A stretch of DNA of 34,469 bases from Nitrospirales bacterium (GCA_029261305.1 JAJDBO010000148.1:1-34469), one strand, 5' to 3'; shown: positions 6,765 to 16,125, counted from the stretch's first letter. Numbers and translations: made by a program. Notes: generated by a model from the letters alone, not told the origin.

Positions 6765-9700
6765 CTCGGCAACAAATTGGAACCGGGAAATTGACGAGAC
6801 ATTCCGTCCACTTGTCTGGATTCAATCAAAGATAACACACGATCATGAAAGCGGTGCTCGCATATTCTCACATCAAAACGCTGCCGCACAGTTTCAGCAG
6901 CCGCCTTTCCCAACTGTGCTCTGCGCTGAGGGTCAGCAAGAAGTCGAGCAATAGCACTGGCGAGAGCCTGACCATCGCGTTGGGGAACAATCTCGCCTTC
7001 CCGACCATGCTGGATCACTTCTCCCATCGACCCCGCATCGGTCACCACAGCCGGCAAGCCCGTGGCCATGGCTTCCAACAATGCCGTGGGGATTCCATCC
7101 TTATCCCCATAGTCTGTTTCAACAAAGGGGGCAATAAATAGTTGAGATATGGTAAGGAAGCGAAAAACGCCTTCCTGATTTTGTTGTCCTTCCAGATGAA
7201 CGACACCCCATAAATTATATTGAGAGATGTAGTCATCCAACTGCTGCTTATACCGTTGGCTAGACTGAATCCCCTTATCCGCCGTGCCAATCACATGCAA
7301 TTCGACATCAAGCCCTTGCTGCCGTAGATGGTGAATCGCTTCGACGAGATACAGCAAACCCTTCTTGGGTTCAATTCGATTCACACACACCAACCGGAAG
7401 GGGTCCCCACCATTTGATTCTGTACGTTCGATGCAGGGGAACCACGTCGTATCAATGGCATTTGGCTTGACCAGAATACGTGCGGGATCAACCTTCGGAG
7501 CAATCTCAAGCAGTTCCGCTTTAATACGTTCCGAGGTCGCAATCACGGTATCACACAGTTCAAGGTGCAGCGGCACCACCTTGAGTTCGTAATCATCTAG
7601 GACATGATCGGCATAACAACTGATACCTCGAGGAATATCGAGAAGATAGCCAGCCACAAGCGCCATCAAGGATCGATCATAAAAGAAATACGAATGCAAG
7701 TAATGTGGACGATACACCTCAGCCATGCGAGTAAAAGAAAATGCCTGCAAGAAATTTGGATGCCGGATTAATTGCTCTCGGGTTAAACCGGATGAATCAC
7801 AGAGTCGATGAATCAATTGTTCAACCTTCTCAGGAAATTTAGTTCGATAGCGGTCAAAATCTTGTTCGTGGCTCTTATGATTCAATGAGAGACGACGTTT
7901 AGATTTCCAGAGTGTGTTGTATTGCTGATGAAGATTACCTCTGGGCTCAAGGTATGAATAGAGCAGTCGCATTCGAAACCCTCGATGCGCCAGCTGCGAA
8001 AGCTCCTGATGCACAAAAGTCTGGGAGTAGAGAGGAAAGGCCGCGCATACTGTCGCTAAAACCCGGGAACCTTCTCCGCGCCATTCCGATGTCCACCGCG
8101 CTACGGTAAGTCCCAAAAGAGCCACAGACCTTTGAATAGTAACCACCATCGATTCCAGTCTTTGAAACAAAGGACGACAATGTAATCGTTTCACCCAGAA
8201 CTCTCCGATACGGTGCTCCAAGGAATCCCGGAACGCATTGCGTTCTGCGGTGCGTTCTTCCATCTGAGTGCTCAAGAGTCCAATGGTGTGTTTCAAGACC
8301 CCAATCTCTCGAAAATTTTCTTCTTTGTCGGTGACGTACTGATCTCGCTCGGCCTGCAACGCCTCAAGTTGGTGACACAGCTCCTCTTGCTTCTCAATGG
8401 CCTGAATCCGCGCCTGATCCGCTAACGCCTGGATGCGCGCCTGCTCCGCCTGGGCCTGATCGCGCGCCTCTTCCAAAAGAGCCTGGGCATGCCCCTGCGC
8501 TGCCAATGCCTGATCGCGCGCCTCTTCCAAAAGAGCTTGGGCATGCCCCTGCTCTGCCAATGCCTGATCGCGCGCCTCTTCCAAAAGAGCCTGGGCACCG
8601 GCCTGCTCCTCAAGGGCCTGATCACGCTCCCCTTCGGCCTGACGCCACAACTGTTTCATATTGGTACGATCAAAGAGCAATCCTGTGACTTCGCCTTGAA
8701 GTCGCTCGTGACTGGTCTGAAGCCCGTCATATTTATTGCGTATCGTACGGAGGAATGGGGCTTCTCCTTGCAATCGATACTGCTCTCTGATGTGAATAGC
8801 CGACTCGGGAAGCCAAGACCTTGCCTGTACACGAAGGTCTCGGGCTTGAATTAATTCCTTAACACGATCGACCACTAAGTCACTGTTTATCTCATGGGGC
8901 GACAAACCCAAACGTTCCAATGTGAATCCTAAAACCACCCCAGGCCAATCCGTGGAAGTGTTTGAGTTCAAGTGGTCCGTTATGGCGCTCAACACCATAG
9001 CAAAGGCTTTGGAATCTGAACCATTTGACATCTGCAAGAGATGACTCAGCATTGTAGCGACAACCTGGTTCGCCTCCAGGTAGTATCGCCAATTGGCGTT
9101 TTCGGCGAAGCCAAGGCTCTGGTTGGACTGGTGAAGCCGATATCCCAGCAATGTTTCTGGTACATAGCACAAAGCATCCTCTAACGCTGCTATCAGATAT
9201 AGATGCCAATCAATACAATACTGAAGCCGTTTCCACTGCTCCCGATGCCGCCGCAGAAACTGCGTTCTGGCGACCAAATTCGAGCAGGTGATCAAGGAGT
9301 TTCCTTTCAAAAGGACTCCAAGGAAATCTTCAGGTGCTTTGGTCAGGCGGAGTTGATCTTCATAAAAACGCACCCAGTTAAAGATTTTCGATCCATCAAA
9401 AACCGGGGAGCTATTGTCTTTTGAATAGAACCGGCTTTTGTGGTCAATCAAATCTAGCTCGGTGGCAACCACCGTGGACTGCGGGTTTTCTTCTAAAAGG
9501 GAGAGGCAACGCTCCAGACGTCTTGGATGAAAGAGATCATCTCCTTCCAGAAAGGCCACATATTCGGTTTCAACATATTCCAATGCCCGTGCTAGGCTTT
9601 CACCCTCTCGAAGGTTCTCAGGGTTCTGAATGATGCAGAGGCGAGCGTCCTTGATTTTACTAGCCTCCTCGACGGTTCCATCCTGAGAGGCATCATCGAC

Positions 9701-11242
9701 AACCAGTAAGCGGAAGTCCGTCCGCGTTTGAGCCAGCACACTACGAATGGCCTCCCCAATAAACGCTTGTTGATTGTAAGTCGCGAGGAGGACCGTAATT
9801 ACAGGAGGTTTTTCAGGAATGATTTGCTGGGGAAGCCCAACGCGAAAACGTCTCGTACGCGGCTTTAGCGACTTGAGGTTTAACTGTGCTGTCCAGCTAT
9901 CAAACCAACTTTCCCATATCGTACCAGCGAGAACCTTCCGGTCTTCATCAATGAGCTGGCCAGCAGCCTTGGGGGTTCGAAACATTTCCCGTAGATGCAC
10001 AAGAGCCTCAGCACGGTCAAACACACATGCCAGCCACAATGCCACAAGACGGAAGGAACGTCGTTGCCGGGCCTCGACAACAAATCGTGGAGTTTCAGTG
10101 AACCCCACGAGCCAACGCTCAATAGAAGGGTCGGTATAAATCCGGAGCAACCCAGCCAGAAACGGTTCCAACGCGGCCTCATCGTTAACGATGGAATGCT
10201 GGGGACCTGGAAAGGAGAGAAGGCCTCGCTGTGGCATACACCCTGCAGTGTCATGCTGCCACCCTCGGAGTTGATCAAGCAGGGCCTGCACCGATGAAGA
10301 AGCCCTCCCTAATTGAATGGTTTCTGAGTGTTCTGTCAGCCAAGGCTCAAGGATGCTATGGAGACATGCCAAGGCATCGCCATCGAGTTGAGCCAGCGAT
10401 GCGTTTTCGGATGGTGGAACCAGCACAGGGACGAGCGTCACTCCAAGACTGCGTGCGCGCAGAATCCAAGAGCGAAGATGAAACCAATTTCCCTGATCCA
10501 CTGCGACCTCAAGAACAAGTTCAGTACCCCTCGCCTGTAGAGTTCGGGCCAGCTCCTCCAGCACTTCATTCTGCGGGGAAGAAAGTTCTTCACCAATCAT
10601 GGCAAAAGAAAGTGTGACGACAGCAATTCCATCAGGGATGTCCATGGCATCCGGAATACTATCGTAAATCCGCAACGTGATCTTTGGACGCTTGTCGTCA
10701 GGAATCTTGGTCGTCCGATCCATGAGTTTTTGAAAAAAGGAATTCGGCGGGAGGGGCCAAGAGATGCCTAAATCCAAGCGAGCGAGCCTTGGCAACCATC
10801 GGAACACCGTTTTGGTATCCAATGCTGAAAGAGAGGCACGCAGATCGAGACTGAGGACCTGAGGGACATAAGGCAGGCCCCATCGAGAAATCTTCATCTC
10901 ATCGAATTCTACGATAGCGGGACTTTTTTCTGGCATTCCGTCCTTCCAGTAATTGACGCAGCTACCACATTCCTCACTATTGACACGATAATCCTGAAAC
11001 CGGTGACGCACTTGCCCAAAACCTGGTCCATTCCAAATCGACTCAAGGGGTTGATCCCTCAGCTGCCCCAAATCCATTTCAGAATAGGGACAGGGGTGAA
11101 CCGCGCCTGATCCACGAACATCAAGTGAAACAAACGGAGCGCGGCACACGGTCTTCCCAGTGAGATCATTGCTCCGCCAAAGGTCGTACTGTTCTTTATC
11201 GAGCTGAAGGACCTTCTCCCCTTCGATTAACAGCCTGGCCAT
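6743..11242 (-). CDS. Fusion protein: SPASM-type Cys cluster, unknown region, GT2, coiled coil, GT4
   Basis: This is a 1499-residue multidomain protein. Residues 28-100 look like a SPASM auxiliary iron-sulfur domain: Cys33, Cys51 (HPCP), the SIWNGPGF segment, and Cys92-x2-Cys95. No radical-SAM CxxxCxxC motif is seen. Residues 110-470 are unassigned and show alternating strand and helix patterns. Residues 480-700 are a GT2 domain (ITVLLATYN, Asp516-Asp517, FLEGDD at 563-568). Residues 850-1015 are a charged coiled coil containing near-identical 18-residue repeats. Residues 1060-1480 are a GT4 domain with E-x7-E near 1390. The protein therefore pairs an inverting-type with a retaining-type glycosyltransferase, held apart by a rod. 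AAAGGA lies 7 nt before the ATG. It sits between the exporter ATPase and a GT4 gene, which suggests it builds the exported glycan. The role of the Cys cluster is unknown. Confidence 0.88.
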   Translation of the reverse strand: MARLLIEGEKVLQLDKEQYDLWRSNDLTGKTVCRAPFVSLDVRGSGAVHPCPYSEMDLGQLRDQPLESIWNGPGFGQVRHRFQDYRVNSEECGSCVNYWKDGMPEKSPAIVEFDEMKISRWGLPYVPQVLSLDLRASLSALDTKTVFRWLPRLARLDLGISWPLPPNSFFQKLMDRTTKIPDDKRPKITLRIYDSIPDAMDIPDGIAVVTLSFAMIGEELSSPQNEVLEELARTLQARGTELVLEVAVDQGNWFHLRSWILRARSLGVTLVPVLVPPSENASLAQLDGDALACLHSILEPWLTEHSETIQLGRASSSVQALLDQLRGWQHDTAGCMPQRGLLSFPGPQHSIVNDEAALEPFLAGLLRIYTDPSIERWLVGFTETPRFVVEARQRRSFRLVALWLACVFDRAEALVHLREMFRTPKAAGQLIDEDRKVLAGTIWESWFDSWTAQLNLKSLKPRTRRFRVGLPQQIIPEKPPVITVLLATYNQQAFIGEAIRSVLAQTRTDFRLLVVDDASQDGTVEEASKIKDARLCIIQNPENLREGESLARALEYVETEYVAFLEGDDLFHPRRLERCLSLLEENPQSTVVATELDLIDHKSRFYSKDNSSPVFDGSKIFNWVRFYEDQLRLTKAPEDFLGVLLKGNSLITCSNLVARTQFLRRHREQWKRLQYCIDWHLYLIAALEDALCYVPETLLGYRLHQSNQSLGFAENANWRYYLEANQVVATMLSHLLQMSNGSDSKAFAMVLSAITDHLNSNTSTDWPGVVLGFTLERLGLSPHEINSDLVVDRVKELIQARDLRVQARSWLPESAIHIREQYRLQGEAPFLRTIRNKYDGLQTSHERLQGEVTGLLFDRTNMKQLWRQAEGERDQALEEQAGAQALLEEARDQALAEQGHAQALLEEARDQALAAQGHAQALLEEARDQAQAEQARIQALADQARIQAIEKQEELCHQLEALQAERDQYVTDKEENFREIGVLKHTIGLLSTQMEERTAERNAFRDSLEHRIGEFWVKRLHCRPLFQRLESMVVTIQRSVALLGLTVARWTSEWRGEGSRVLATVCAAFPLYSQTFVHQELSQLAHRGFRMRLLYSYLEPRGNLHQQYNTLWKSKRRLSLNHKSHEQDFDRYRTKFPEKVEQLIHRLCDSSGLTREQLIRHPNFLQAFSFTRMAEVYRPHYLHSYFFYDRSLMALVAGYLLDIPRGISCYADHVLDDYELKVVPLHLELCDTVIATSERIKAELLEIAPKVDPARILVKPNAIDTTWFPCIERTESNGGDPFRLVCVNRIEPKKGLLYLVEAIHHLRQQGLDVELHVIGTADKGIQSSQRYKQQLDDYISQYNLWGVVHLEGQQNQEGVFRFLTISQLFIAPFVETDYGDKDGIPTALLEAMATGLPAVVTDAGSMGEVIQHGREGEIVPQRDGQALASAIARLLADPQRRAQLGKAAAETVRQRFDVRICEHRFHDRVLSLIESRQVDGMSRQFPGSNLLPRWISRFS
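8457..8618. repeat. Three 54-bp tandem repeats inside the fusion gene
   Basis: Three units start at 8457, 8511 and 8565, each exactly 54 bp (18 codons). The first two differ at only a few bases; the third diverges in its last third. They encode RDQALAEQGHAQALLEEA-type units in the coiled coil (about residues 875-928), with a degenerate further unit on the N-terminal flank of the coiled coil in the protein and Ala/Gln-rich heptads after it. The length is a multiple of three, so copy-number change would alter rod length without shifting the frame. Confidence 0.9.
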
Positions 11243-11301
11243 TTTAAAATCCTTTCGACGGACATCGCTCGTTCACAATGGAATGAGGAATGAGAATTAA
11301 A

Positions 11302-12576
11302 TTATTCCGCATATTTTGTTCCTAAACGATTAACCTCTAGAGACTCTCCCACGATCGTCAATTCCTGACATGCCTCATTGGCGTAATAAGCCAATGACTG
11401 TCGAGCAATATGCAAATCCGTGTGCCGGGTCTCGATCGTTTGTCTGGCTGCCACACCCAAACGTTCACGAAGGGGTTGGTCCTCAATCAATCGTTGAAGA
11501 TTTGCCACATAGGAATCGACGTGTTCGTTGGACGTGAGCAATCCATTCTGCCCATCCCGAATCAACTCCGGCATGCCACCTTGATCCGAGCTGACAACGG
11601 CACACCCGGAGGCCATGGCTTCGAGACATGAATATGGGCAATTTTCCCAAAGACTTGGTATGAGAAAAATGTCCGCTTGGGTAAGAAAGGACCGAATATC
11701 AGTGAGGTCCAGCTTCCCAAGATAATGCACAGCCCCTTTCAATGTTCTCTCGTTGAGATAAGGCAGTAATGTATCCGACATGTAATTGAATAAGTCTTGT
11801 CCAGCGAACACAAAATCCACTTCATATCGTTCCAAAATTGAAGTGGCAATGTCCTGACACAAATGAATGCCCTTACGAGGTTCCATGCGGCCCGAGAAAA
11901 AAATGATCAGCCGATCCGGAGACAATCCAAACTTCTTCCTAACATTCACACGCTCGGCAGCATCAAAAAGCGCAAGATCAATCCCATTGGGAATAACCGA
12001 TATCGGTCTTCGAATCCCAAGTTTGTTATGGGCCTCATTAGCAAGAAATTTCGAGCAGGAAGAAAATGCCTGGGCTCCCCACATTCCGATTTTTTCTATC
12101 CAAGAACAGAGCGTGATATCAGCCGCCTTTACGTCATAGAGTGGCATGATCAGGCGCGACGGTGAATGAAACTTCATGATAGTGCGCGCCGAAGTCATAT
12201 GATTAATCAGGGCGCCGTCCGCTCCGCATTCTGGCATTTCCACCACATCAAAATGATGCTCACGGTCTAACAATTTCCAGGCCTGATACATATTCTTGGC
12301 GTTTTCAACACGATTGCTGGTCCACCACAATTTTTTCCTATTCAGCAGCGTCACCACATGATGAGAGAAACCCTGACTCCGATACCGATGCACCCGAACA
12401 CCATCATGCTCTTCCTTACGAAGAAGGGTTCGCTCGGTGGCCCCAGCTAACACATGGACTTCATGCCCCAGCTTCACTAAAGCACGAGCCTGATACCACG
12501 TGTAAGTCCCAATCCCGCCGAACCCGGTTTCATGAGGATATTCGAATGACAAGAGTGCAATCTTCATAGGACTCAT
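11302..12576 (-). CDS. GT4 family glycosyltransferase
   Basis: This 424-residue family 4 glycosyltransferase begins MKIALLSFEYPHETGFGGIGTYT, with the glycine-rich N-terminal loop of GT-B enzymes. It continues with VIPNGIDLALF (donor-domain entry), FSGRMEPRKGIHL, and the E-x7-E motif in WENCPYSCLEAMASG, followed by GGMPELIRDG. These are standard GT4 features for a cytoplasmic enzyme using a nucleotide-sugar donor. The frame begins at 12576, but Met4 (12567) starts the conserved strand directly and may be the real start; neither has a clear ribosome binding site. It lies 59 nt upstream of the fusion gene and 107 nt downstream of the exporter permease, in the same direction, so co-transcription is likely. 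Confidence 0.92.
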   Translation of the reverse strand: MSPMKIALLSFEYPHETGFGGIGTYTWYQARALVKLGHEVHVLAGATERTLLRKEEHDGVRVHRYRSQGFSHHVVTLLNRKKLWWTSNRVENAKNMYQAWKLLDREHHFDVVEMPECGADGALINHMTSARTIMKFHSPSRLIMPLYDVKAADITLCSWIEKIGMWGAQAFSSCSKFLANEAHNKLGIRRPISVIPNGIDLALFDAAERVNVRKKFGLSPDRLIIFFSGRMEPRKGIHLCQDIATSILERYEVDFVFAGQDLFNYMSDTLLPYLNERTLKGAVHYLGKLDLTDIRSFLTQADIFLIPSLWENCPYSCLEAMASGCAVVSSDQGGMPELIRDGQNGLLTSNEHVDSYVANLQRLIEDQPLRERLGVAARQTIETRHTDLHIARQSLAYYANEACQELTIVGESLEVNRLGTKYAE

Positions 12577-12683
12577 AGATTCATGGCTCCCTAAAAAGGC
12601 AAAGACACCAGAGGGGATAGCTTTCCCCAGGCCAGAGGCATCGAAGGTCCTAGCCTAGGCACGACCAGACAGCGCCCCAACAT

Positions 12684-13502
12684 TCAGGCAATCTCAACAC
12701 AAGTATTTTTGAAACGATGAAAGATGGCATAGCCGAGAACACATATAACCATTGCACTACCAAACACTGAACCGAGCATGGATATCGAAGGCCACAGTCC
12801 ATCGTATAAGACCGCATGATACAGGGTAAGAATTCCGGAAAAAGGATTCAGAAAACAGTATGGACGAAGGGCCTCGGGGATCATGTCCACCGGATAGAAT
12901 ACCGGAGAAATATAAAACAGCGTAAAAATCACCACCGGCAACGCATAAGACACATCATGAAAAAACACGGAGAGCGTGGAGAGGGGAAACATGAGCCCAA
13001 CCGTGAGAAATACCTGAATGACAATGAGCAAGGGGAACAGAACCAGGCTGGCCGGAATGGCCTGATGATGAAACACAACCAAACCAATCATCACCAGACT
13101 AATTTCAATCAGGAATTCCAACAAGCGTGAAAATGAGGCGCTCCAAATAAGAATTTCACTGGGAAAGGCGATATTCCGTCGAAGGTTGGCATGGTCCCTC
13201 AAAAGATTCGTGGACTGAATCAGGACCTGTTGCATAAAGTTCCAGACAAAATACCCGCTCAACAGGAAGGCCCAATAATGGGCAACAGGTACTTTAATAA
13301 TATAGGTAAACACCGCGATCAAAATCAGTGAGGTGCATAAAGGATTGAGCAGAGTCCAAATAAACCCGATGGGAGAACGCTGGTATTTAATTTTCAGGTC
13401 ACGCATCACGAGGATCTGAAAAAGACTTCGGCATCGCCAGACCTCCCGCAACCCCATATACGCACCAAGATTCAGATGAGACCACATCAAAAGATTATTC
13501 AT
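12684..13502 (-). CDS. ABC-2 type permease, polysaccharide exporter (Wzm/KpsM/TagG type)
   Basis: This 272-residue protein is the membrane subunit partnering the ATPase at 5919-6764. It has the ABC-2 exporter layout: an N-terminal amphipathic segment (LREVWRCRSLFQILVMRDLKIKY), then about six membrane helices. The family-typical SPIGFIWTLLNPL is near residue 50, and ISPVFYPVDMIP with LNPFSGILTLYH lies in the second half. Together the pair would flip an undecaprenyl- or lipid-linked glycan across the inner membrane. It is the first gene of the export section in transcription order, after a 726-nt stretch without a clear gene. Pairing with the separated ATPase is inferred from family and location; no second permease is present in the window. 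Confidence 0.93.
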   Translation of the reverse strand: MNNLLMWSHLNLGAYMGLREVWRCRSLFQILVMRDLKIKYQRSPIGFIWTLLNPLCTSLILIAVFTYIIKVPVAHYWAFLLSGYFVWNFMQQVLIQSTNLLRDHANLRRNIAFPSEILIWSASFSRLLEFLIEISLVMIGLVVFHHQAIPASLVLFPLLIVIQVFLTVGLMFPLSTLSVFFHDVSYALPVVIFTLFYISPVFYPVDMIPEALRPYCFLNPFSGILTLYHAVLYDGLWPSISMLGSVFGSAMVICVLGYAIFHRFKNTCVEIA

Positions 13503-14228
13503 GAAGTACGCCGCGCACGATTGTAAGAAGCATCCCTATTCATCCACCATGGAACGTGACAGAAGACCTGAAACATGAAGGGCACTCATCAAGAATGGAT
13601 CAATGACCAAGGCCTTAGGGGTGGCCATGCGCTGTTCGCTTTTGATCGCAGCCATCTCTTTCTTGAAGAATAATGATGGCACCAGAATAAAAGCCCCTCA
13701 CACCCCAAATACCCAGCCCCCCAAGGGAAGCCACGGGAAAACCTAGTTGGAAAATTAGATGAGTCCATTTTCATTTCAAGCAAGACAGGTGCCAGAGGAT
13801 TTTCCCGCTTGGCCCTCACTCAGCCACCTGAATAATGCTGATAAATGCAGGGGATTTCTTGCCGAGGAGAATAAATCTGAATATGAAGGTAGAGAGGAGG
13901 AAAGTGTATTTCTAGCGGAGACTCTGACGGAATGTCGGAAATTTGACGGTTGGCGAGAACCGGAAAGAAGCGAAATGTATGAAGATTCTAAAGGGATGAG
14001 TGAAGCTGTATCTGCTCATCGTTTATTTGAGATGAGTGGATGCCTCGCAACCAGCACTGCACTCCACCAAGGCGACTTCGTTAATGTTCTACAAAAAACA
14101 GAACCCCTAGCTACTCTACCCGTCGGCGACATGAGATCACTAGCATTTACCCCATTCATTCCTTCCAGCCCTCACATCATCTCGCCAAGATAGACCATAC
14201 ATTTCCCCTATTCCCTAATTAGGGTAAA
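13503..14228. other. 726-bp stretch without a supportable gene
   Basis: This is the largest gap inside the locus. The longest open frame (13759-14193, +, 144 codons) has no ribosome binding site, is on the strand opposite to all neighbours and matches no family I recognise, so it is not called. The minus strand would form the leader or promoter region of the permease gene. The right end carries a 12-bp palindrome. No tRNA, insertion-sequence ends or strong promoter were found by eye. Confidence 0.35.
14213..14224. repeat. 12-bp perfect palindrome CCCTAATTAGGG
   Basis: The palindrome lies 4 nt beyond the stop codon of the metallohydrolase gene. It could be a protein-binding site for the downstream permease region or a very weak 3' end structure; there is no T-run on the minus strand. 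It may also be chance. Confidence 0.35.
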
Positions 14229-15923
14229 TTAAGGCGAGGTTTGCGCCATTCTCTTCTCCAAGTCTGTATAATAATTCATTGCCTTTCGTATACGGCTTAA
14301 CTTTCCCTCCGCATTTCCGCCATTTTCTCCGACAAGTTCTTTTTCCACGGCTCGAAGCAAGTTCAACTTCTTTCCGATGATCGTCGGCCCGAGACTGCGA
14401 TCCCAAAACGGCTGACCATCGACAATAATGTAAACAGGCGTGGTGTGCGCTACAGCGCCATTCGTGGCGGTCGTATGGGCCGCGATCCATTGACTTCCCT
14501 GGATAGGATGATCGAACTCCAGCGTAAGCGTTTCTTTATCTTCCCTATTTGTCGTCGCGAGGATTTCACCTTTGTTCCCAACGATAGCGAAAGACTCTGG
14601 AAGGGCGACTTTTGGATGGCCCAGAACCTTGGCCACCACATGCACCGTGCTTTCACGGGTCTTCTCAATCTCTGATCCAGGTAGCTTTCCATCAACGGTA
14701 AATTCCAAAACAGGACCATTGGTAATAAAGGTATGGCCCTTCTTGAGATTGGCAAACCACCCGTCGATATTCAGGGGACTTCCTGTGTAAACGTAAGTGC
14801 GTACTTCTCCAAGCGTTGATCCCCAAAAGGCGTCACTGCCGGCAGCAGCCGTCAACTTAAATCCCAAGTTGAGGTACTCGTAATACTCTTTCGTAGAGTA
14901 TTCCATGAATTGCAGAAGCTCAACGAATTCAATGTCTTCAGTGGTAACGCTCCATGTGAAACCCGGTGAATCTCGATTCCAAGATCCAAAGTGGGGAAAT
15001 CCTACGACAGCGTCAGGACTGGAGTGCCAGTCTTTATAAAACTTGTCTAAGAAGCCATCTGTTTCCTCTGTGTAGGGGACCAAGGCCTCTGTGTTGAGGG
15101 CAGTAATACATCCCCACATACTACCGATTTGCGATTGGTCTTCCTGACCAGAGACCAGCCAATAGTCGTCGCGGTGCACTCTGAAGTTTTTCCCGAAGCC
15201 ATTGACTTTATATTGGGTCGTGATGTTGCCGCATCGATCCCTAAAGTGGTGACTCCATTCAAGCATACTAGAGACATGAAGATCTTCGGCCACAGCATAC
15301 GACAGCATGTATTGTCGATCTTGTTCTGTGACGGTTGGGTGATGAACATGAACGTCTCCTGAATACCATCCCTTATTGGCCATATGGATCCACCGATGAA
15401 GCTCGACCCGTCGGGTTGTTCCATCTCCAGGCGTTTCGAATTCTTGGACCACGGGAACATATTCCATTCCGTGAGATACTGAGAGACGCCATTTTCCTTT
15501 AGGTAGCTCAATCGAAAAGTTGCCAGAAGTTTGGTACATCACTGGTTCGTTCCAATAGGGAAGGGAATTCATATGGGCCGGGTAATCAATAGATCGATCA
15601 AAATCATCTCCCTCCCCCACCATTCGTCGGACCGGGCCAATCCAGTTGCGATTATTCTCATCATAGGGAATGCCTTGTTCAAATTCTTCCAAGCGACTCA
15701 TCTGCTGCAGAACTTTTCCATCGGGCGGGAGTCGAACCTGCCCGTCTTCCATACTTCGGAGGCAAACCATGCAAGGGGTGACTTGACCCGTTTCCATATC
15801 AATACAACGGACTTCTACGTTCGTCACCGCCACCTGCTTCTGCGTTCCAAATCCTGACATGAATAGAATACTTGCAAGCCCCAGAAAGCCAAGGAAGAAA
15901 AAACGCATGAGCTGTACCATCAC
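14229..15923 (-). CDS. Exported CehA/McbA-family metallohydrolase (PHP-type)
   Basis: This 564-residue protein resembles the CehA/McbA family, PHP-fold metal-dependent hydrolases named after a carbaryl hydrolase. Putative metal ligands are His192 and His194 (SGDVHVHH), Glu261 (SGQED), His311 (GFPHFGSW) and Asp364 (GSDAFW). The usual DxH at the last site is not present. GHTFITNGPVLEFTVDG at about 396-412 is a family hallmark. An N-terminal hydrophobic segment (8-24) with no lipobox Cys predicts export to the periplasm. An N-terminal beta-rich region (about 30-180) precedes the catalytic domain. AAGGAG lies 6-9 nt before the GTG start (15923) and the next ATG (15920). The substrate is unknown; hydrolysis of a phosphoester or an ester on a surface glycan is only a guess from context. 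Confidence 0.85.
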   Translation of the reverse strand: MMVQLMRFFFLGFLGLASILFMSGFGTQKQVAVTNVEVRCIDMETGQVTPCMVCLRSMEDGQVRLPPDGKVLQQMSRLEEFEQGIPYDENNRNWIGPVRRMVGEGDDFDRSIDYPAHMNSLPYWNEPVMYQTSGNFSIELPKGKWRLSVSHGMEYVPVVQEFETPGDGTTRRVELHRWIHMANKGWYSGDVHVHHPTVTEQDRQYMLSYAVAEDLHVSSMLEWSHHFRDRCGNITTQYKVNGFGKNFRVHRDDYWLVSGQEDQSQIGSMWGCITALNTEALVPYTEETDGFLDKFYKDWHSSPDAVVGFPHFGSWNRDSPGFTWSVTTEDIEFVELLQFMEYSTKEYYEYLNLGFKLTAAAGSDAFWGSTLGEVRTYVYTGSPLNIDGWFANLKKGHTFITNGPVLEFTVDGKLPGSEIEKTRESTVHVVAKVLGHPKVALPESFAIVGNKGEILATTNREDKETLTLEFDHPIQGSQWIAAHTTATNGAVAHTTPVYIIVDGQPFWDRSLGPTIIGKKLNLLRAVEKELVGENGGNAEGKLSRIRKAMNYYTDLEKRMAQTSP

Positions 15924-16061
15924 TAATTTCTCCTTTCTTAGGCCCTATCACAACACAAAAGTCGGGAGTTGGATTCAGACAGAGTCCAGCCAAAACACCC
16001 GGGTCCGGGTTCACCTCCGGTTCCCAGAAAGCTCATGCTGGTGAGACAATCATTAATGTGC

Positions 16062-16084
16062 AAAAAAAATTGGTTCCCAAATTT
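16062..16084 (-). terminator. Weak intrinsic terminator for the 16126-18039 gene
   Basis: Read on the minus strand, this is GGAAATTTGG, then GAA, then CCAA followed directly by eight T residues. The stem is short (TTGG/CCAA, extendable through one mismatch into AAA/TTT), but the T-run is uninterrupted. It lies 42-64 nt after the stop of the upstream membrane-protein gene and before the metallohydrolase start. It would separate these two transcripts. Confidence 0.45.
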
Positions 16085-16125
16085 CCACCCAACCCATATA
16101 TCCCATGATATTGCTGAAGAGAAGC

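Noticed and set aside
8457..8618. CRISPR-like repeats
   Set aside because: The repeats are contiguous 54-bp units without spacers and lie in frame inside a coiled-coil coding region.
13759..14193. 144-codon plus-strand frame in the large gap
   Set aside because: It has no ribosome binding site, no recognisable domain and the wrong strand for the locus.
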